Below, in pieces: positions 1 through 6,144 of a stretch of 6,613 bases of DNA (position 1 is the first letter of the stretch; every line of letters begins with the position of its first letter). Under the pieces are notes generated by a model. The model saw only the letters and a program-made list of their open reading frames with translations, did not search any database and was not told where the DNA came from. The stretch is taken from positions 1 to 6,613 of the forward strand of contig JAPLIO010000231.1 in NCBI GenBank assembly GCA_026389055.1, given 5' to 3'. The position numbers and the translations under genes are program-made. The stretch comes from Candidatus Melainabacteria bacterium. Lineage in GTDB: Bacteria > Cyanobacteriota > Vampirovibrionia > Vampirovibrionales > JAJTHC01.

Positions 1-1040
1 TACAAAACTTCTTAGTTTCCAACGCCCTGTTTTGGTTGGATAAATACCACATTGACGGGCTTCGGGTGGATGCCGTGGCTTCCATGCTGTACCTAGATTA
101 TTCTCGTAAAGATGGGGAATGGGAACCCAACGAATACGGCGGACGTGAAAACATCGAAGCCATCCACTTTTTGCGGAACTTAAACGACGCTGTACACCAC
201 TACTTCCCTGATACGCTCACCTTTGCGGAAGAATCCACCTCGTGGGGCGGGGTTTCAAAACCCACCAGCGAAGGCGGTTTGGGCTTTGATTTTAAATGGG
301 ATATGGGCTGGATGCACGACACCCTGCAATACATAGAACGCGACCCCATTCATCGTAAATACCACCAGCACGAAATGACCTTCCGTGGGTTGTATATGTT
401 TTCTGAAAACTTTTGCCTGCCGCTTTCGCATGATGAAGTGGTGCATGGCAAGGGCAGTTTGCTGAGCAAATTACCGGGTGATTTATGGCAGAAATTTGCC
501 AACCTTCGGGCGTTGTTGGGCTATATGTGGGCTCAACCAGGGAAGAAATTGTTGTTTATGGGCTGCGAACTAGGGCAGTGGGGCGAATGGAACGCCATGG
601 AAAGTGTTGATTGGCATTTACTAGAACACCCTAGCCATCAGGGTATTACTGCTTTGGTGAAAGGGTTGAACCACTTGTATAAGAACGAACCCGCCTTGCA
701 TCAGAAGGATAACGATGGGTCTGGGTTTAACTGGATTGATTGCCAAGATCATCAAAATAGTATCATCAGCTTTTTGCGTCGGGGGCATAATGCGAATGAC
801 CAAGTGGTGGTGGTTTGTAACTTTACGCCGATGACCCAGTTTGATTATTTGGTGGGCGTGCCGACTTTGGGGCAGTATAAAGAGTTGCTAAATACGGATG
901 ATTCGGCGTTTTGGGGCAGTGGGCAAACCAATGGTAATTTATTACAAGCGTTTGAGATGCCTTACCAAGGGCAACCCTATTGCGTGCGGATGACTGTACC
1001 CCCGCTAGGCTTGAGCTTCATTAAGCCAGTCAAGGGCTAG
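1..1040 (+). CDS. glgB: 1,4-alpha-glucan branching enzyme, C-terminal half (5' end outside window)
   Basis: GlgB (EC 2.4.1.18, GH13) makes alpha-1,6 branches in cytoplasmic glycogen by cutting and transferring alpha-1,4 glucan chains. The frame is open from base 3, reading QNFLVSNALFW, and runs to TAG at 1038-1040, so the gene begins before the window. The TTG at 36 lies inside the catalytic barrel and is not a start. Counting from that TTG as residue 1, the GH13 signatures are all present: the nucleophile Asp12 in DGLRVDAVAS, the acid/base Glu65/66 in TFAEESTSW, and His132-Asp133 in LPLSHDEVVHGKGS. GlgB-specific blocks such as NEYGGRENIEAIHFLR and LLFMGCELGQWGEWN follow. About 190 C-terminal residues form the usual all-beta domain ending in PPLGLSF. 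Typical GlgB is 630-730 residues, so roughly half is missing on the left. No frameshift is seen. A hairpin terminator follows directly, so this is the last gene of its transcript. Confidence 0.97.
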   Translation, partial: QNFLVSNALFWLDKYHIDGLRVDAVASMLYLDYSRKDGEWEPNEYGGRENIEAIHFLRNLNDAVHHYFPDTLTFAEESTSWGGVSKPTSEGGLGFDFKWDMGWMHDTLQYIERDPIHRKYHQHEMTFRGLYMFSENFCLPLSHDEVVHGKGSLLSKLPGDLWQKFANLRALLGYMWAQPGKKLLFMGCELGQWGEWNAMESVDWHLLEHPSHQGITALVKGLNHLYKNEPALHQKDNDGSGFNWIDCQDHQNSIISFLRRGHNANDQVVVVCNFTPMTQFDYLVGVPTLGQYKELLNTDDSAFWGSGQTNGNLLQAFEMPYQGQPYCVRMTVPPLGLSFIKPVKG

Positions 1041-1050
1041 TGTTTTAACA

Positions 1051-1090
1051 AAAATCGATTGCTACTTGGTAGCAGTCGATTTTGGTTTTT
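1051..1090 (+). terminator. Intrinsic terminator of glgB
   Basis: A 14-bp stem is formed by 1051-1064 and 1070-1083 with one G-U pair and a five-base loop (CTTGG). It is followed by GGTTTTT. It starts 10 bases after the glgB stop. The stem is A-rich on the left and T-rich on the right, so it may also work weakly on the other strand. Confidence 0.85.
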
Positions 1091-1132
1091 GGGTTAATTA
1101 CTGTGAAGAAAAATAAAGAATCTCTGCAAATT

Positions 1133-2068
1133 ATGAAATCAAGATTTAATCTACAGCAATATATTTTAACCTGTCTAAAAAGTAAACCCAATCAAAAACT
1201 AACGGCTAGACAATTGGCTGAATGGATATTTCAAACATATCGGCAAGAATGTGAAGAGAAACGGCAACGCTCTAAAGCAACCGTCATTCCTTTAGATACG
1301 GATGAAGCGTTAATCACTCAATTGGTATCAGAAGTGGGTTCTAGATCTGCTTTGGAAAAACTAGGTATTAAAACAACGGAAGAACGACCAAGAAAATATT
1401 ATTTCACGACTCAAACCGATGAAGAAGAAGTACAACAAGCGGAATCGGTAAATACTGTTACCAAAACAAAAAAAGATTATTCTCTATCTGAGCATGATCT
1501 CTACCCTCTGCTGACTCAATATCTACAAAATGAGTTTGGCATATATAGCAAACGAATTGATGAAAAACGGTCTAAAAACAATAATGGCTCAAAAGGCAAC
1601 CAATGGTTACATCCTGATTTAGTGGGCTTGCAAGATTTAAGCCAAGATTGGCATTCTGAGATTAAACAGTGTGTAAAAGCGTATTCAGATAAGCAAACAA
1701 AATTGTGGTCGTTTGAAGTAAAAATACTACTCAACCGCTCCAATGTTAGAGAATCATTTTTTCAAACCGTTAGCAATTCAGCTTGGGCAAACTTTAGCTA
1801 CCTAGTAGCCAGCAGAATAGATGGTAAGGATACCCTCAAAGAACTTCGGTTGCTTTCTGCACTTCATGGTGTTGGTATTATACAACTTGATGTTGAAGAC
1901 CCCAATGAAAGTCAAATTATCATTCCCGCAAGAGAAAGTAGCGATGTTGACTGGGATGCGACGAACCGATTAGTAGAAGAGAATAAAGATTTTCAAGAAT
2001 ACATTGAATTGATTCGAGAGTTCTATCAAACAGGGAAAATTCGCAAAGAAAACTGGCGTATCCAATAA
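1133..2068 (+). CDS. HrgA/COG2958-family protein, putative PD-(D/E)xK nuclease-like with N-terminal HTH
   Basis: From the ATG at 1133 the product is 311 residues. In-frame TTG 1082 and GTG 1103 would add 17 or 10 residues, but TTG 1082 lies within the glgB terminator and none of the three starts has a clear Shine-Dalgarno, so ATG is preferred. Residues 4-90 are helical and resemble the HARE-HTH/winged-helix region common at the N-terminus of restriction-linked proteins (LTARQLAEWIF, about 23-33). A charged linker at about 95-115 leads to the C-terminal domain. That domain carries WLHPDLVGLQ (Asp162) and WSFEVK (Glu195, Lys197), a spacing and context like a PD-(D/E)xK active site. The block NRSNVRESFFQTVSNSAWAN follows. 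I recognise the C-terminal half as the HrgA/COG2958 type, first noted beside or in place of restriction genes in Helicobacter pylori. Its function is not established. The base composition is AT-richer than glgB (21/60 GC at 1561-1620 against 32/60 at 541-600), suggesting recent acquisition. No methyltransferase is next to it. Confidence 0.8.
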   Translation: MKSRFNLQQYILTCLKSKPNQKLTARQLAEWIFQTYRQECEEKRQRSKATVIPLDTDEALITQLVSEVGSRSALEKLGIKTTEERPRKYYFTTQTDEEEVQQAESVNTVTKTKKDYSLSEHDLYPLLTQYLQNEFGIYSKRIDEKRSKNNNGSKGNQWLHPDLVGLQDLSQDWHSEIKQCVKAYSDKQTKLWSFEVKILLNRSNVRESFFQTVSNSAWANFSYLVASRIDGKDTLKELRLLSALHGVGIIQLDVEDPNESQIIIPARESSDVDWDATNRLVEENKDFQEYIELIREFYQTGKIRKENWRIQ

Positions 2069-2090
2069 CGACAACTTCAACAAGTCGTTA
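2066..2090. terminator. Hairpin at the end of the HrgA-like gene, possible weak terminator
   Basis: A perfect 7-bp inverted repeat (TAACGAC / GTCGTTA, arms 2066-2072 and 2084-2090, 11-base loop) overlaps the stop codon at 2066-2068. No T-run follows, so termination is uncertain. It may only stabilise the 3' end of the message. Confidence 0.35.
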
Positions 2091-2136
2091 ATCATCACAA
2101 AAGCCATTAACCCTAGTACCGATTATAGCATATCTT

Positions 2137-2207
2137 GTCATTCTGAACGAACGTGAAGAATCCCCCAAGGCAGGCACAGGAGATGTTTCGCATTCGCTCA
2201 ACATGAC
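2137..2207. repeat. Imperfect palindromic (REP-like) dispersed-repeat element
   Basis: Arms of 28 bases (2137-2164 and 2180-2207) face each other across a 15-base spacer. They match at 20 of 28 positions, and most of the mismatches could form G-U pairs in RNA on one strand. The left arm begins GTCATTCTGAACGAACGTGA and the right arm ends CGCTCAACATGAC. This closely resembles the TGTCATTCTGAGCGAAGCGAAGAATC palindromes scattered between genes in many bacterial genomes. That resemblance is from memory and untested. The element sits between convergent genes (HrgA-like and ispH), a usual place for such repeats. The folded RNA could also help separate the two transcripts. Confidence 0.65.
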
Positions 2208-2235
2208 GCTATTTAATCTGTGAATGGGTATCAAA

Positions 2236-3210
2236 CTACTGGGTTTTTAAAAAATCCAACACCTGCTGAACCAACCATTCAGGGGTAGAAGCCCCCGCCG
2301 TAACCCCAATAATTTGTGCCTGCTGTAAAGCAACAACGCCTTCCAGCTCCTTCGCCGTTTCAATATGAATGGCAGGCGTGCCTAATTCATTACACAATGC
2401 CGCCAAATGCGTGGTGTTAGAGCTATTCTTGCCCCCAATCACAATCATCAACTGCACTTGCTTGGCTAAATCCGCCGCGGCGTGTTGCCTAAAAAACGTA
2501 GCGGGGCAAATGGTATTATAAACCTTTAATTCTTTGGCAACCATCGTTAAGTGCTTCACCATATCAAAAAAGGTATCTTCCATTTGCGTGGTTTGGGAAA
2601 CCACACCAATGCGTCGTTTGGGTACAGATGCCAGTTTTTCCGCTATTTGCGAAGGATGATTGATAGCCACAATGGTTGCCCCTGCCACTTCAGAAGCAAA
2701 GGCCGAAATACCAATCACTTCAGGATGATTTTCCTTACCGACAATCACCACGGTGTAGCCTTCTTTGGCTAGTTCTATGGCTTTATTTTGAACGAGCCTA
2801 ACATCAGGGCAAGTGGCATCGGTTACATGAATACCTCGGGCTTCGGCTTGCGTAATTAACGCAGGGGCAGCCCCATGGGTACGAATAACACAGTTAGCCC
2901 CATCAGGTACTTGTTCAAGGGTTTGTACGGTTAAAATGCCTAACGTTTCAAGGCGTTCAATTTCTTGTTGGTTATGAATTAACTGCCCTAGCACGTAAGT
3001 GGGTTGGTCTTCGGGTTGGTTGTGGGTAGAGGCATTAACGGTTTTATCGACTGCTTTTTTAACGCCATGGCAAAACCCAGAATGCTTGGCTAATTTAACG
3101 AACTTACCCGAAGCTGTTTTAAAATCCTTCCCTTCAAGAGGGATTTCCAGTTCGGCTTCCATCGTTAAGGAATCGAAGATGGGGGGGAGTGGTTGGTTGG
3201 GGGTATTCAT
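2236..3210 (-). CDS. ispH: 4-hydroxy-3-methylbut-2-enyl diphosphate reductase (IspH/LytB)
   Basis: IspH (EC 1.17.7.4) is the last enzyme of the MEP pathway. It reduces HMBPP to IPP and DMAPP in the cytoplasm using a [4Fe-4S] cluster. From the ATG at 3208-3210 the product is 324 residues. All cluster cysteines are present: Cys47 in SGFCHGVKKAV, Cys134 in DATCPDV and Cys235 in TICPATFFRQ. Substrate-binding residues are also seen: His79 (GQLIHNQQE), His112 (RTHGA), His162 and Glu164 (KENHPEVIG), the SQTTQ block and SSNT (about 263-266). The protein carries about 38 residues before the usual FVKLAKHSGFC start. An in-frame GTG at 3229-3231 would add seven residues but has no ribosome site. GAGA upstream of ATG 3210 is a weak one. 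ATG at 3160-3162 (MEAELEIP) would be a shorter alternative. The gene is convergent with the HrgA-like gene and divergent from the gene at 3434. It appears intact and monocistronic. Confidence 0.97.
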   Translation of the reverse strand: MNTPNQPLPPIFDSLTMEAELEIPLEGKDFKTASGKFVKLAKHSGFCHGVKKAVDKTVNASTHNQPEDQPTYVLGQLIHNQQEIERLETLGILTVQTLEQVPDGANCVIRTHGAAPALITQAEARGIHVTDATCPDVRLVQNKAIELAKEGYTVVIVGKENHPEVIGISAFASEVAGATIVAINHPSQIAEKLASVPKRRIGVVSQTTQMEDTFFDMVKHLTMVAKELKVYNTICPATFFRQHAAADLAKQVQLMIVIGGKNSSNTTHLAALCNELGTPAIHIETAKELEGVVALQQAQIIGVTAGASTPEWLVQQVLDFLKTQ

Positions 3211-3254
3211 TGTAATATAGCCATTTCTCACTGTTGTAAGGGGGTAACTGTTTT

Positions 3255-3283
3255 ATTTTAACCCTAATGTGATGGCTTTCCAA
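3255..3283 (-). promoter_or_regulatory. Candidate sigma-70-type promoter for ispH
   Basis: Reading the minus strand, TTGGAA (3283-3278) is followed by a 17-base spacer and TAAAAT (3260-3255). These match the consensus hexamers at 4/6 and 5/6. Transcription would start near 3247, giving a leader of about 37 bases to the ATG at 3210. This is a sequence match only. Confidence 0.45.
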
Positions 3284-3301
3284 TCAATACGTTGATGTAA
3301 T

Positions 3302-3331
3302 TTGTAACAATTTTAAGGGAATTGTTACGAT
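3302..3331 (+). promoter_or_regulatory. Inverted repeat and possible promoter/operator before the GDPH-domain gene
   Basis: A perfect 9-bp inverted repeat, GTAACAATT (3304-3312) and AATTGTTAC (3320-3328), has a 7-base spacer. It overlaps a possible plus-strand promoter: TTGTAA (3302-3307), an 18-base gap, then TACGAT (3326-3331), each 4/6 to consensus. Such a dyad over both hexamers is typical of a repressor operator. It lies about 100 bases upstream of the gene at 3434 and also just upstream of the ispH promoter candidate, so it could serve either gene. No regulator is encoded in the window. Confidence 0.4.
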
Positions 3332-3419
3332 ATCGTCGTTACGGCGAAGAAAACTCCGAATAGATAACCATGCTTACTTCATTTCCATTGATAGTATTCT
3401 AACAAAAAATAACGACTTT

Positions 3420-3426
3420 AAAGGAG
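3420..3426 (+). promoter_or_regulatory. Strong Shine-Dalgarno (AAAGGAG) for the 3434 gene
   Basis: AAAGGAG ends seven bases before ATG 3434 and fixes that start over the overlapping out-of-frame ATG at 3429. It is the best ribosome site among the complete genes here, which suggests efficient translation. Confidence 0.8.
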
Positions 3427-3433
3427 TAATGGT

Positions 3434-4705
3434 ATGTCTTCTAATGGCTATTTAAGAACGAGTTATCACAACTATCCCCCTCAATTCCTCAATGGAGGGG
3501 CTCCACTGGTTGCCAATACCCAAATTAACTTATATCTTAATAAAGCACCCATATCTCAATATCTAGCAGGTGGCTTACCGTTCCCTGCACCAAAAACTAC
3601 GGGGTATTTACCCAGCTTTTCAACGGGGGCAACCTCCTCTTGGCTACAATCTAACAACAATTATTCTAATGGTAATCAATCACCGATAGATATGTTCAAT
3701 CCTTCTTCTTCTAATGGGTATAATCTTTATCCTAATGGGAATAATTTCCAAGCCCAGCCTTATCCTGTACCCCCTTATGTACCTTATGCTGGTAATAATT
3801 ACGGTCAGCAAGCCTATGACAATGGGTATAATCCTTATGGCGATGGCTGCTACATCCCTCCCCCTCTCCCATCTCCTCCTCCTCCTCCTCCTACGGAACT
3901 ACCTAAAGCGTATGCGGTAAATGAATCCGCTATTTTTTGGGGAGACCCTCACATTGTAGACGCAGACAGAACAGCTAAAACGAATGATAGAGCCACTAGT
4001 TTTGATGTAACTGATGCGGGCTTATACAACATTTTGGAAGATAAGGGTATTCAGTTTAACGCCAAGTTTGAAAAATTTCCCCAGTGGGGGCCTACTGTAG
4101 CTACAGAGGCGGGTATTAACTTGAATGGTGCTAAAGTGCTGTTTACTGGTGATGGTACGGCTACAGTTAACGGTAAAACGTTGGCAGAGGGTGAAAGCGT
4201 CACATTGAAAGATGGCTCTAAAGTTACCAAAGCAGGTAGAGTACTGAAAGTTTCGACAGACCCTACTAAAGGTGAGTATGATCTTGAATTGACCAGCGTT
4301 GATAGTGGTGCTAAAAAAGCTGGCGGCACCCCTATCTGTTATATTGATGCCAAGGTTAGTACCCGATCAAACGGGGTTGCGATGGATGCCGTTGCCCCGA
4401 AGGGTATTTTAGGCGAAGGCTTTGATGAAGATGGTGAGGAACGTAAAGCCCTAAAACTGGGTGGAGCGGATAAATACAAAGCAGATAAGCTAATTGCAGA
4501 TAACCCTCAAATTCTCCCACCTCCTCCTAGTCCTGAACCTCCATTCCCTCCATTCCTGACGACGTTTGCCATGGGTGAAGAAGGCGGTGGTGGCTACAAT
4601 CCTCCGTCTAACCCCGAACCTCCATTCCTGACGACGTTTGCCATGGGCGAAGAAGGTGGTGGTGGTTACAATCCGTCGTTCCCACCACAATGGTATCAAG
4701 GGTAG
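3434..4705 (+). CDS. Uncharacterised protein with GDPH-motif (VWD/DUF1521-like) domain, proline-rich segments and C-terminal duplicated repeat
   Basis: The product is 423 residues and I do not recognise a named gene. Residues 1-140 are low in charge and rich in Asn, Tyr, Pro, Ser and Gly (SNGYNLYPNGNN, NGYNPYGDG) and are probably disordered. PPPLPSPPPPPP (142-153) follows. A folded domain spans about 164-345. It opens with FWGDPHIVD (Asp171-Pro-His173), then TSFDVTDAGLYNIL and beta-strand-like segments, and closes with GILGEGFDEDGEER (324-337). The GDPH start, aromatic/Gly-Tyr-Leu-type strands and terminal GxLG loop recall von Willebrand type D and DUF1521 domains. That is an inference from pattern only. 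Two cysteines (139, 302) are present. The tail is Pro-rich and contains two copies of PPFLTTFAMGEEGGGGYNP. No N-terminal signal peptide or membrane segment is seen, so export, if any, would need a non-Sec route. The gene has its own ribosome site and terminator and stands alone. No function is assigned. Confidence 0.85.
   Translation: MSSNGYLRTSYHNYPPQFLNGGAPLVANTQINLYLNKAPISQYLAGGLPFPAPKTTGYLPSFSTGATSSWLQSNNNYSNGNQSPIDMFNPSSSNGYNLYPNGNNFQAQPYPVPPYVPYAGNNYGQQAYDNGYNPYGDGCYIPPPLPSPPPPPPTELPKAYAVNESAIFWGDPHIVDADRTAKTNDRATSFDVTDAGLYNILEDKGIQFNAKFEKFPQWGPTVATEAGINLNGAKVLFTGDGTATVNGKTLAEGESVTLKDGSKVTKAGRVLKVSTDPTKGEYDLELTSVDSGAKKAGGTPICYIDAKVSTRSNGVAMDAVAPKGILGEGFDEDGEERKALKLGGADKYKADKLIADNPQILPPPPSPEPPFPPFLTTFAMGEEGGGGYNPPSNPEPPFLTTFAMGEEGGGGYNPSFPPQWYQG
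3875..3892 (+). repeat. (CCT)6 trinucleotide microsatellite coding for six prolines
   Basis: Six exact CCT units encode Pro148-153. Slippage would change proline number without shifting the frame. Consecutive prolines of this length normally depend on EF-P for translation. Confidence 0.9.
4549..4674 (+). repeat. Two 54-bp direct repeats (72-bp period) in the C-terminal coding region
   Basis: Copies at 4549-4602 and 4621-4674 match at 51 of 54 bases. The three differences are all silent third-position C/T changes, so the encoded block PPFLTTFAMGEEGGGGYNP is identical. The 24-residue period suggests an in-frame tandem duplication held by selection on the protein, or a recent one. Confidence 0.95.
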
Positions 4706-4721
4706 CATTACTAAAGTTTTG

Positions 4722-4759
4722 AAAAAACACCTAACAAGCAAGGTTGTTAGGTGTTTTTT
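4722..4759. terminator. Intrinsic terminator of the GDPH-domain gene
   Basis: A perfect 16-bp stem joins 4722-4737 and 4744-4759 across a six-base loop (GCAAGG). It ends in TTTTTT on the plus strand and, being symmetric, on the minus strand too. It lies 17 bases after the stop at 4705 and separates this gene from the cyclophilin gene. Confidence 0.92.
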
Positions 4760-4815
4760 GCTTGATGGCGTGGTAAAATAGCACTGTTACTAGGGTTTCG
4801 TTGTTTGTAAAAATA

Positions 4816-4821
4816 AGAAGG
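4816..4821 (+). promoter_or_regulatory. Shine-Dalgarno (AGAAGG) that fixes the cyclophilin start at 4830
   Basis: AGAAGG lies eight bases before ATG 4830, a good spacing. It overlaps the in-frame GTG at 4821, so that GTG is not the likely start. Confidence 0.65.
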
Positions 4822-4829
4822 TGCTACGG

Positions 4830-5447
4830 ATGTTTGCTACAATTATTTCTTCCTCAAAACGGGTATTGCTAACGGCGTTGGCTGGCGGGCTGTTGGCTTC
4901 TAGTTTTGTTTTGCCATTATCTGCTTTTGCTTATCAATCAGGTGCCAAAATTACTACGGCGAAAGGCGATATTATTATTTATTTGTACGAAAAAGAAGCC
5001 CCTATCACCGTCAAAAATTTTAAACAGTTAGTAGAACGCAACTTCTACAGCGAAGGAAGCATGGTGTTTCATCGGGTTGTACCAGGGTTTGTTGTTCAAA
5101 CAGGCGACCCTACCAACACAGGCACTAGCGGTTCAGGCAAAACCATTCCGTTAGAAGTACGTAATAGTTTGTATCATAACAGGGCGGGTATGGTTGCCAT
5201 GGCACGCTCTTCTGATCCTAATAGTGCCTCTTCTCAATTCTATATTACGTTGGCATCTCAACCTGCGTTGGATGGGAAGTACGCCATTTTTGGACGAGTA
5301 TTAAAAGGCATTGATGTACTACCCCGCATTCAACAGGGTGATGGTATGTTTGGCATTACGCTGATGGATGTTGAGGGCATCGCCCCTGAAAAGCCTGTAA
5401 ACCCAGCTCCAAAAACCAACTTGCATAAAGCATTTAAGAAAAAGTAA
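4830..5447 (+). CDS. Exported cyclophilin-type peptidyl-prolyl cis-trans isomerase
   Basis: This 205-residue protein catalyses proline cis-trans isomerisation (EC 5.2.1.8) and probably assists folding outside the cytoplasm. Residues 1-34 form a Sec signal peptide: basic SSSKR near the start, a hydrophobic stretch from about 12 to 31, and an AFA cleavage site after Ala34, before YQSG. The cyclophilin domain covers about 38-185. Motifs present are FHRVVPGFVVQTGDP (with Arg82, Phe87 and Gln90, matching Arg55, Phe60 and Gln63 of human CypA), SSQFYITL (Gln136, Phe138) and LDGKYAIFGRV. The Trp121 position of human CypA is a Leu here (Leu147), as in many bacterial members that bind cyclosporin poorly. 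There is a short basic tail (KAFKKK). No lipobox cysteine is present, so it should be soluble after cleavage rather than lipid-anchored. The gene lies between two terminators and converges on rpsP, so it is probably a single-gene unit. Confidence 0.94.
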   Translation: MFATIISSSKRVLLTALAGGLLASSFVLPLSAFAYQSGAKITTAKGDIIIYLYEKEAPITVKNFKQLVERNFYSEGSMVFHRVVPGFVVQTGDPTNTGTSGSGKTIPLEVRNSLYHNRAGMVAMARSSDPNSASSQFYITLASQPALDGKYAIFGRVLKGIDVLPRIQQGDGMFGITLMDVEGIAPEKPVNPAPKTNLHKAFKKK

Positions 5448-5465
5448 CTTTTTTTATACTGTACC

Positions 5466-5499
5466 CGAAAAGCCACCTTCAAGTGAAAGTGGCTTTTCG
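5466..5499. terminator. Bidirectional terminator between the cyclophilin gene and rpsP
   Basis: An 11-bp perfect stem, CGAAAAGCCAC (5466-5476) with GTGGCTTTTCG (5489-5499), may extend by three more pairs past one mismatch to an AAGT tetraloop. The CTTTTCG half occurs on each strand, so it can serve both convergent genes. No long T-run follows directly. Confidence 0.75.
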
Positions 5500-5530
5500 A
5501 GGTTTATAAACTTGAGACGAAGGAAAAAAG

Positions 5531-5938
5531 TTAGGCTTCAACCGCTTCTTCAGCAATAGCTACAGCGGTTTCAGGAAGCTCAACAACGGCTTCTTCTTTC
5601 ACTTCTACTACTTCAATTTCAGGAGCTTTAGCAACCGTTGGCTTGGCTTGGTTGGCTTCCCCTAGGTGTTGTTTTTTCTCTTTTTTAGGTAATTCTACCA
5701 ACGTACCATCTTCAGCGGCTTTGGTTAGCAAGTATTTTACGGTTTCAGAAGGCTGAGCACCTTTGGCAATCCAAGCTAATGCGGTGGGTTTATCTAATTT
5801 TAATTGTTTACGCATGGGGTCATAAAACCCTAATTCAGCAATAGGGGCACCATCTCTGCGGTTACGAATATCTGTAACAACAATTCTGTAAAAAGCGGTT
5901 TTTTTACGACCGAGGCGTTTTAAGCGAATTTTAACCAT
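5531..5938 (-). CDS. rpsP: 30S ribosomal protein S16 with acidic Ala/Glu/Val C-terminal extension
   Basis: S16 binds 16S rRNA and helps assemble the 30S subunit. The start MVKIRLKRLGRKK, then RIVVTD, RRDG, ELGFYDP and the GAQPSETVKYLL block identify it clearly within the first 75 or so residues. Usual S16 proteins are 75-90 residues. This one is 135, with a tail from about residue 80 that begins Lys-rich (PKKEKKQ) and becomes Ala/Val/Glu-rich (VVEVKEEAVVELPE). Tails of this sort occur in some bacterial S16 proteins and are probably disordered and surface-exposed. The start ATG (5936-5938) matches the family's conserved N-terminus. GGAG lies about 14 bases upstream, a rather long gap. The usual neighbours (ffh, rimM, trmD, rplS) are absent downstream, where the convergent cyclophilin gene lies, so any such cluster is not on this side. 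Confidence 0.97.
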   Translation of the reverse strand: MVKIRLKRLGRKKTAFYRIVVTDIRNRRDGAPIAELGFYDPMRKQLKLDKPTALAWIAKGAQPSETVKYLLTKAAEDGTLVELPKKEKKQHLGEANQAKPTVAKAPEIEVVEVKEEAVVELPETAVAIAEEAVEA

Positions 5939-6144
5939 GAGGATGTTTTATACTCCGAACATCTTGAGCGTTGTAACCCACTAAAGAGCTGACAACCAGC
6001 AATATACTAAGAAAAAATTGAGAGGATGCTTGCAACCGATTGGAAAGATGACGTTTCTTCCCTTGAGGGGATTGGATGCAATTACCCTAAGCATACCAAA
6101 AAAAAGAATCAATACAAGAGGGCGATTAACCGATAATGCTAACA

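Noticed and set aside
255..803. Minus-strand open frames of about 60 codons inside glgB
   Set aside because: They lie antisense to a well-supported enzyme, lack ribosome sites, and their products look like no known family.
2551..3220. Plus-strand open frames inside ispH
   Set aside because: They are antisense to an intact ispH with every conserved residue and have no support of their own.
4490..4741. Arg-rich minus-strand frame opposite the C-terminal repeats of the GDPH-domain gene
   Set aside because: Its repeats simply mirror the duplicated coding repeat, and it runs into the terminator hairpin.
5965..6005. tRNA-like string on the minus strand (CAGCTC followed by GGGTTACAACGC)
   Set aside because: No acceptor stem, anticodon arm or T-loop (GTTCRA) could be laid out around it.
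6026..6136. Plus-strand 36-codon frame (MLATDWKDDV...) in the rpsP leader region
   Set aside because: AGAGG touches the ATG with no spacing, the end is Lys-rich over an A-run, and it overlaps the likely rpsP promoter. It is too weak to call.
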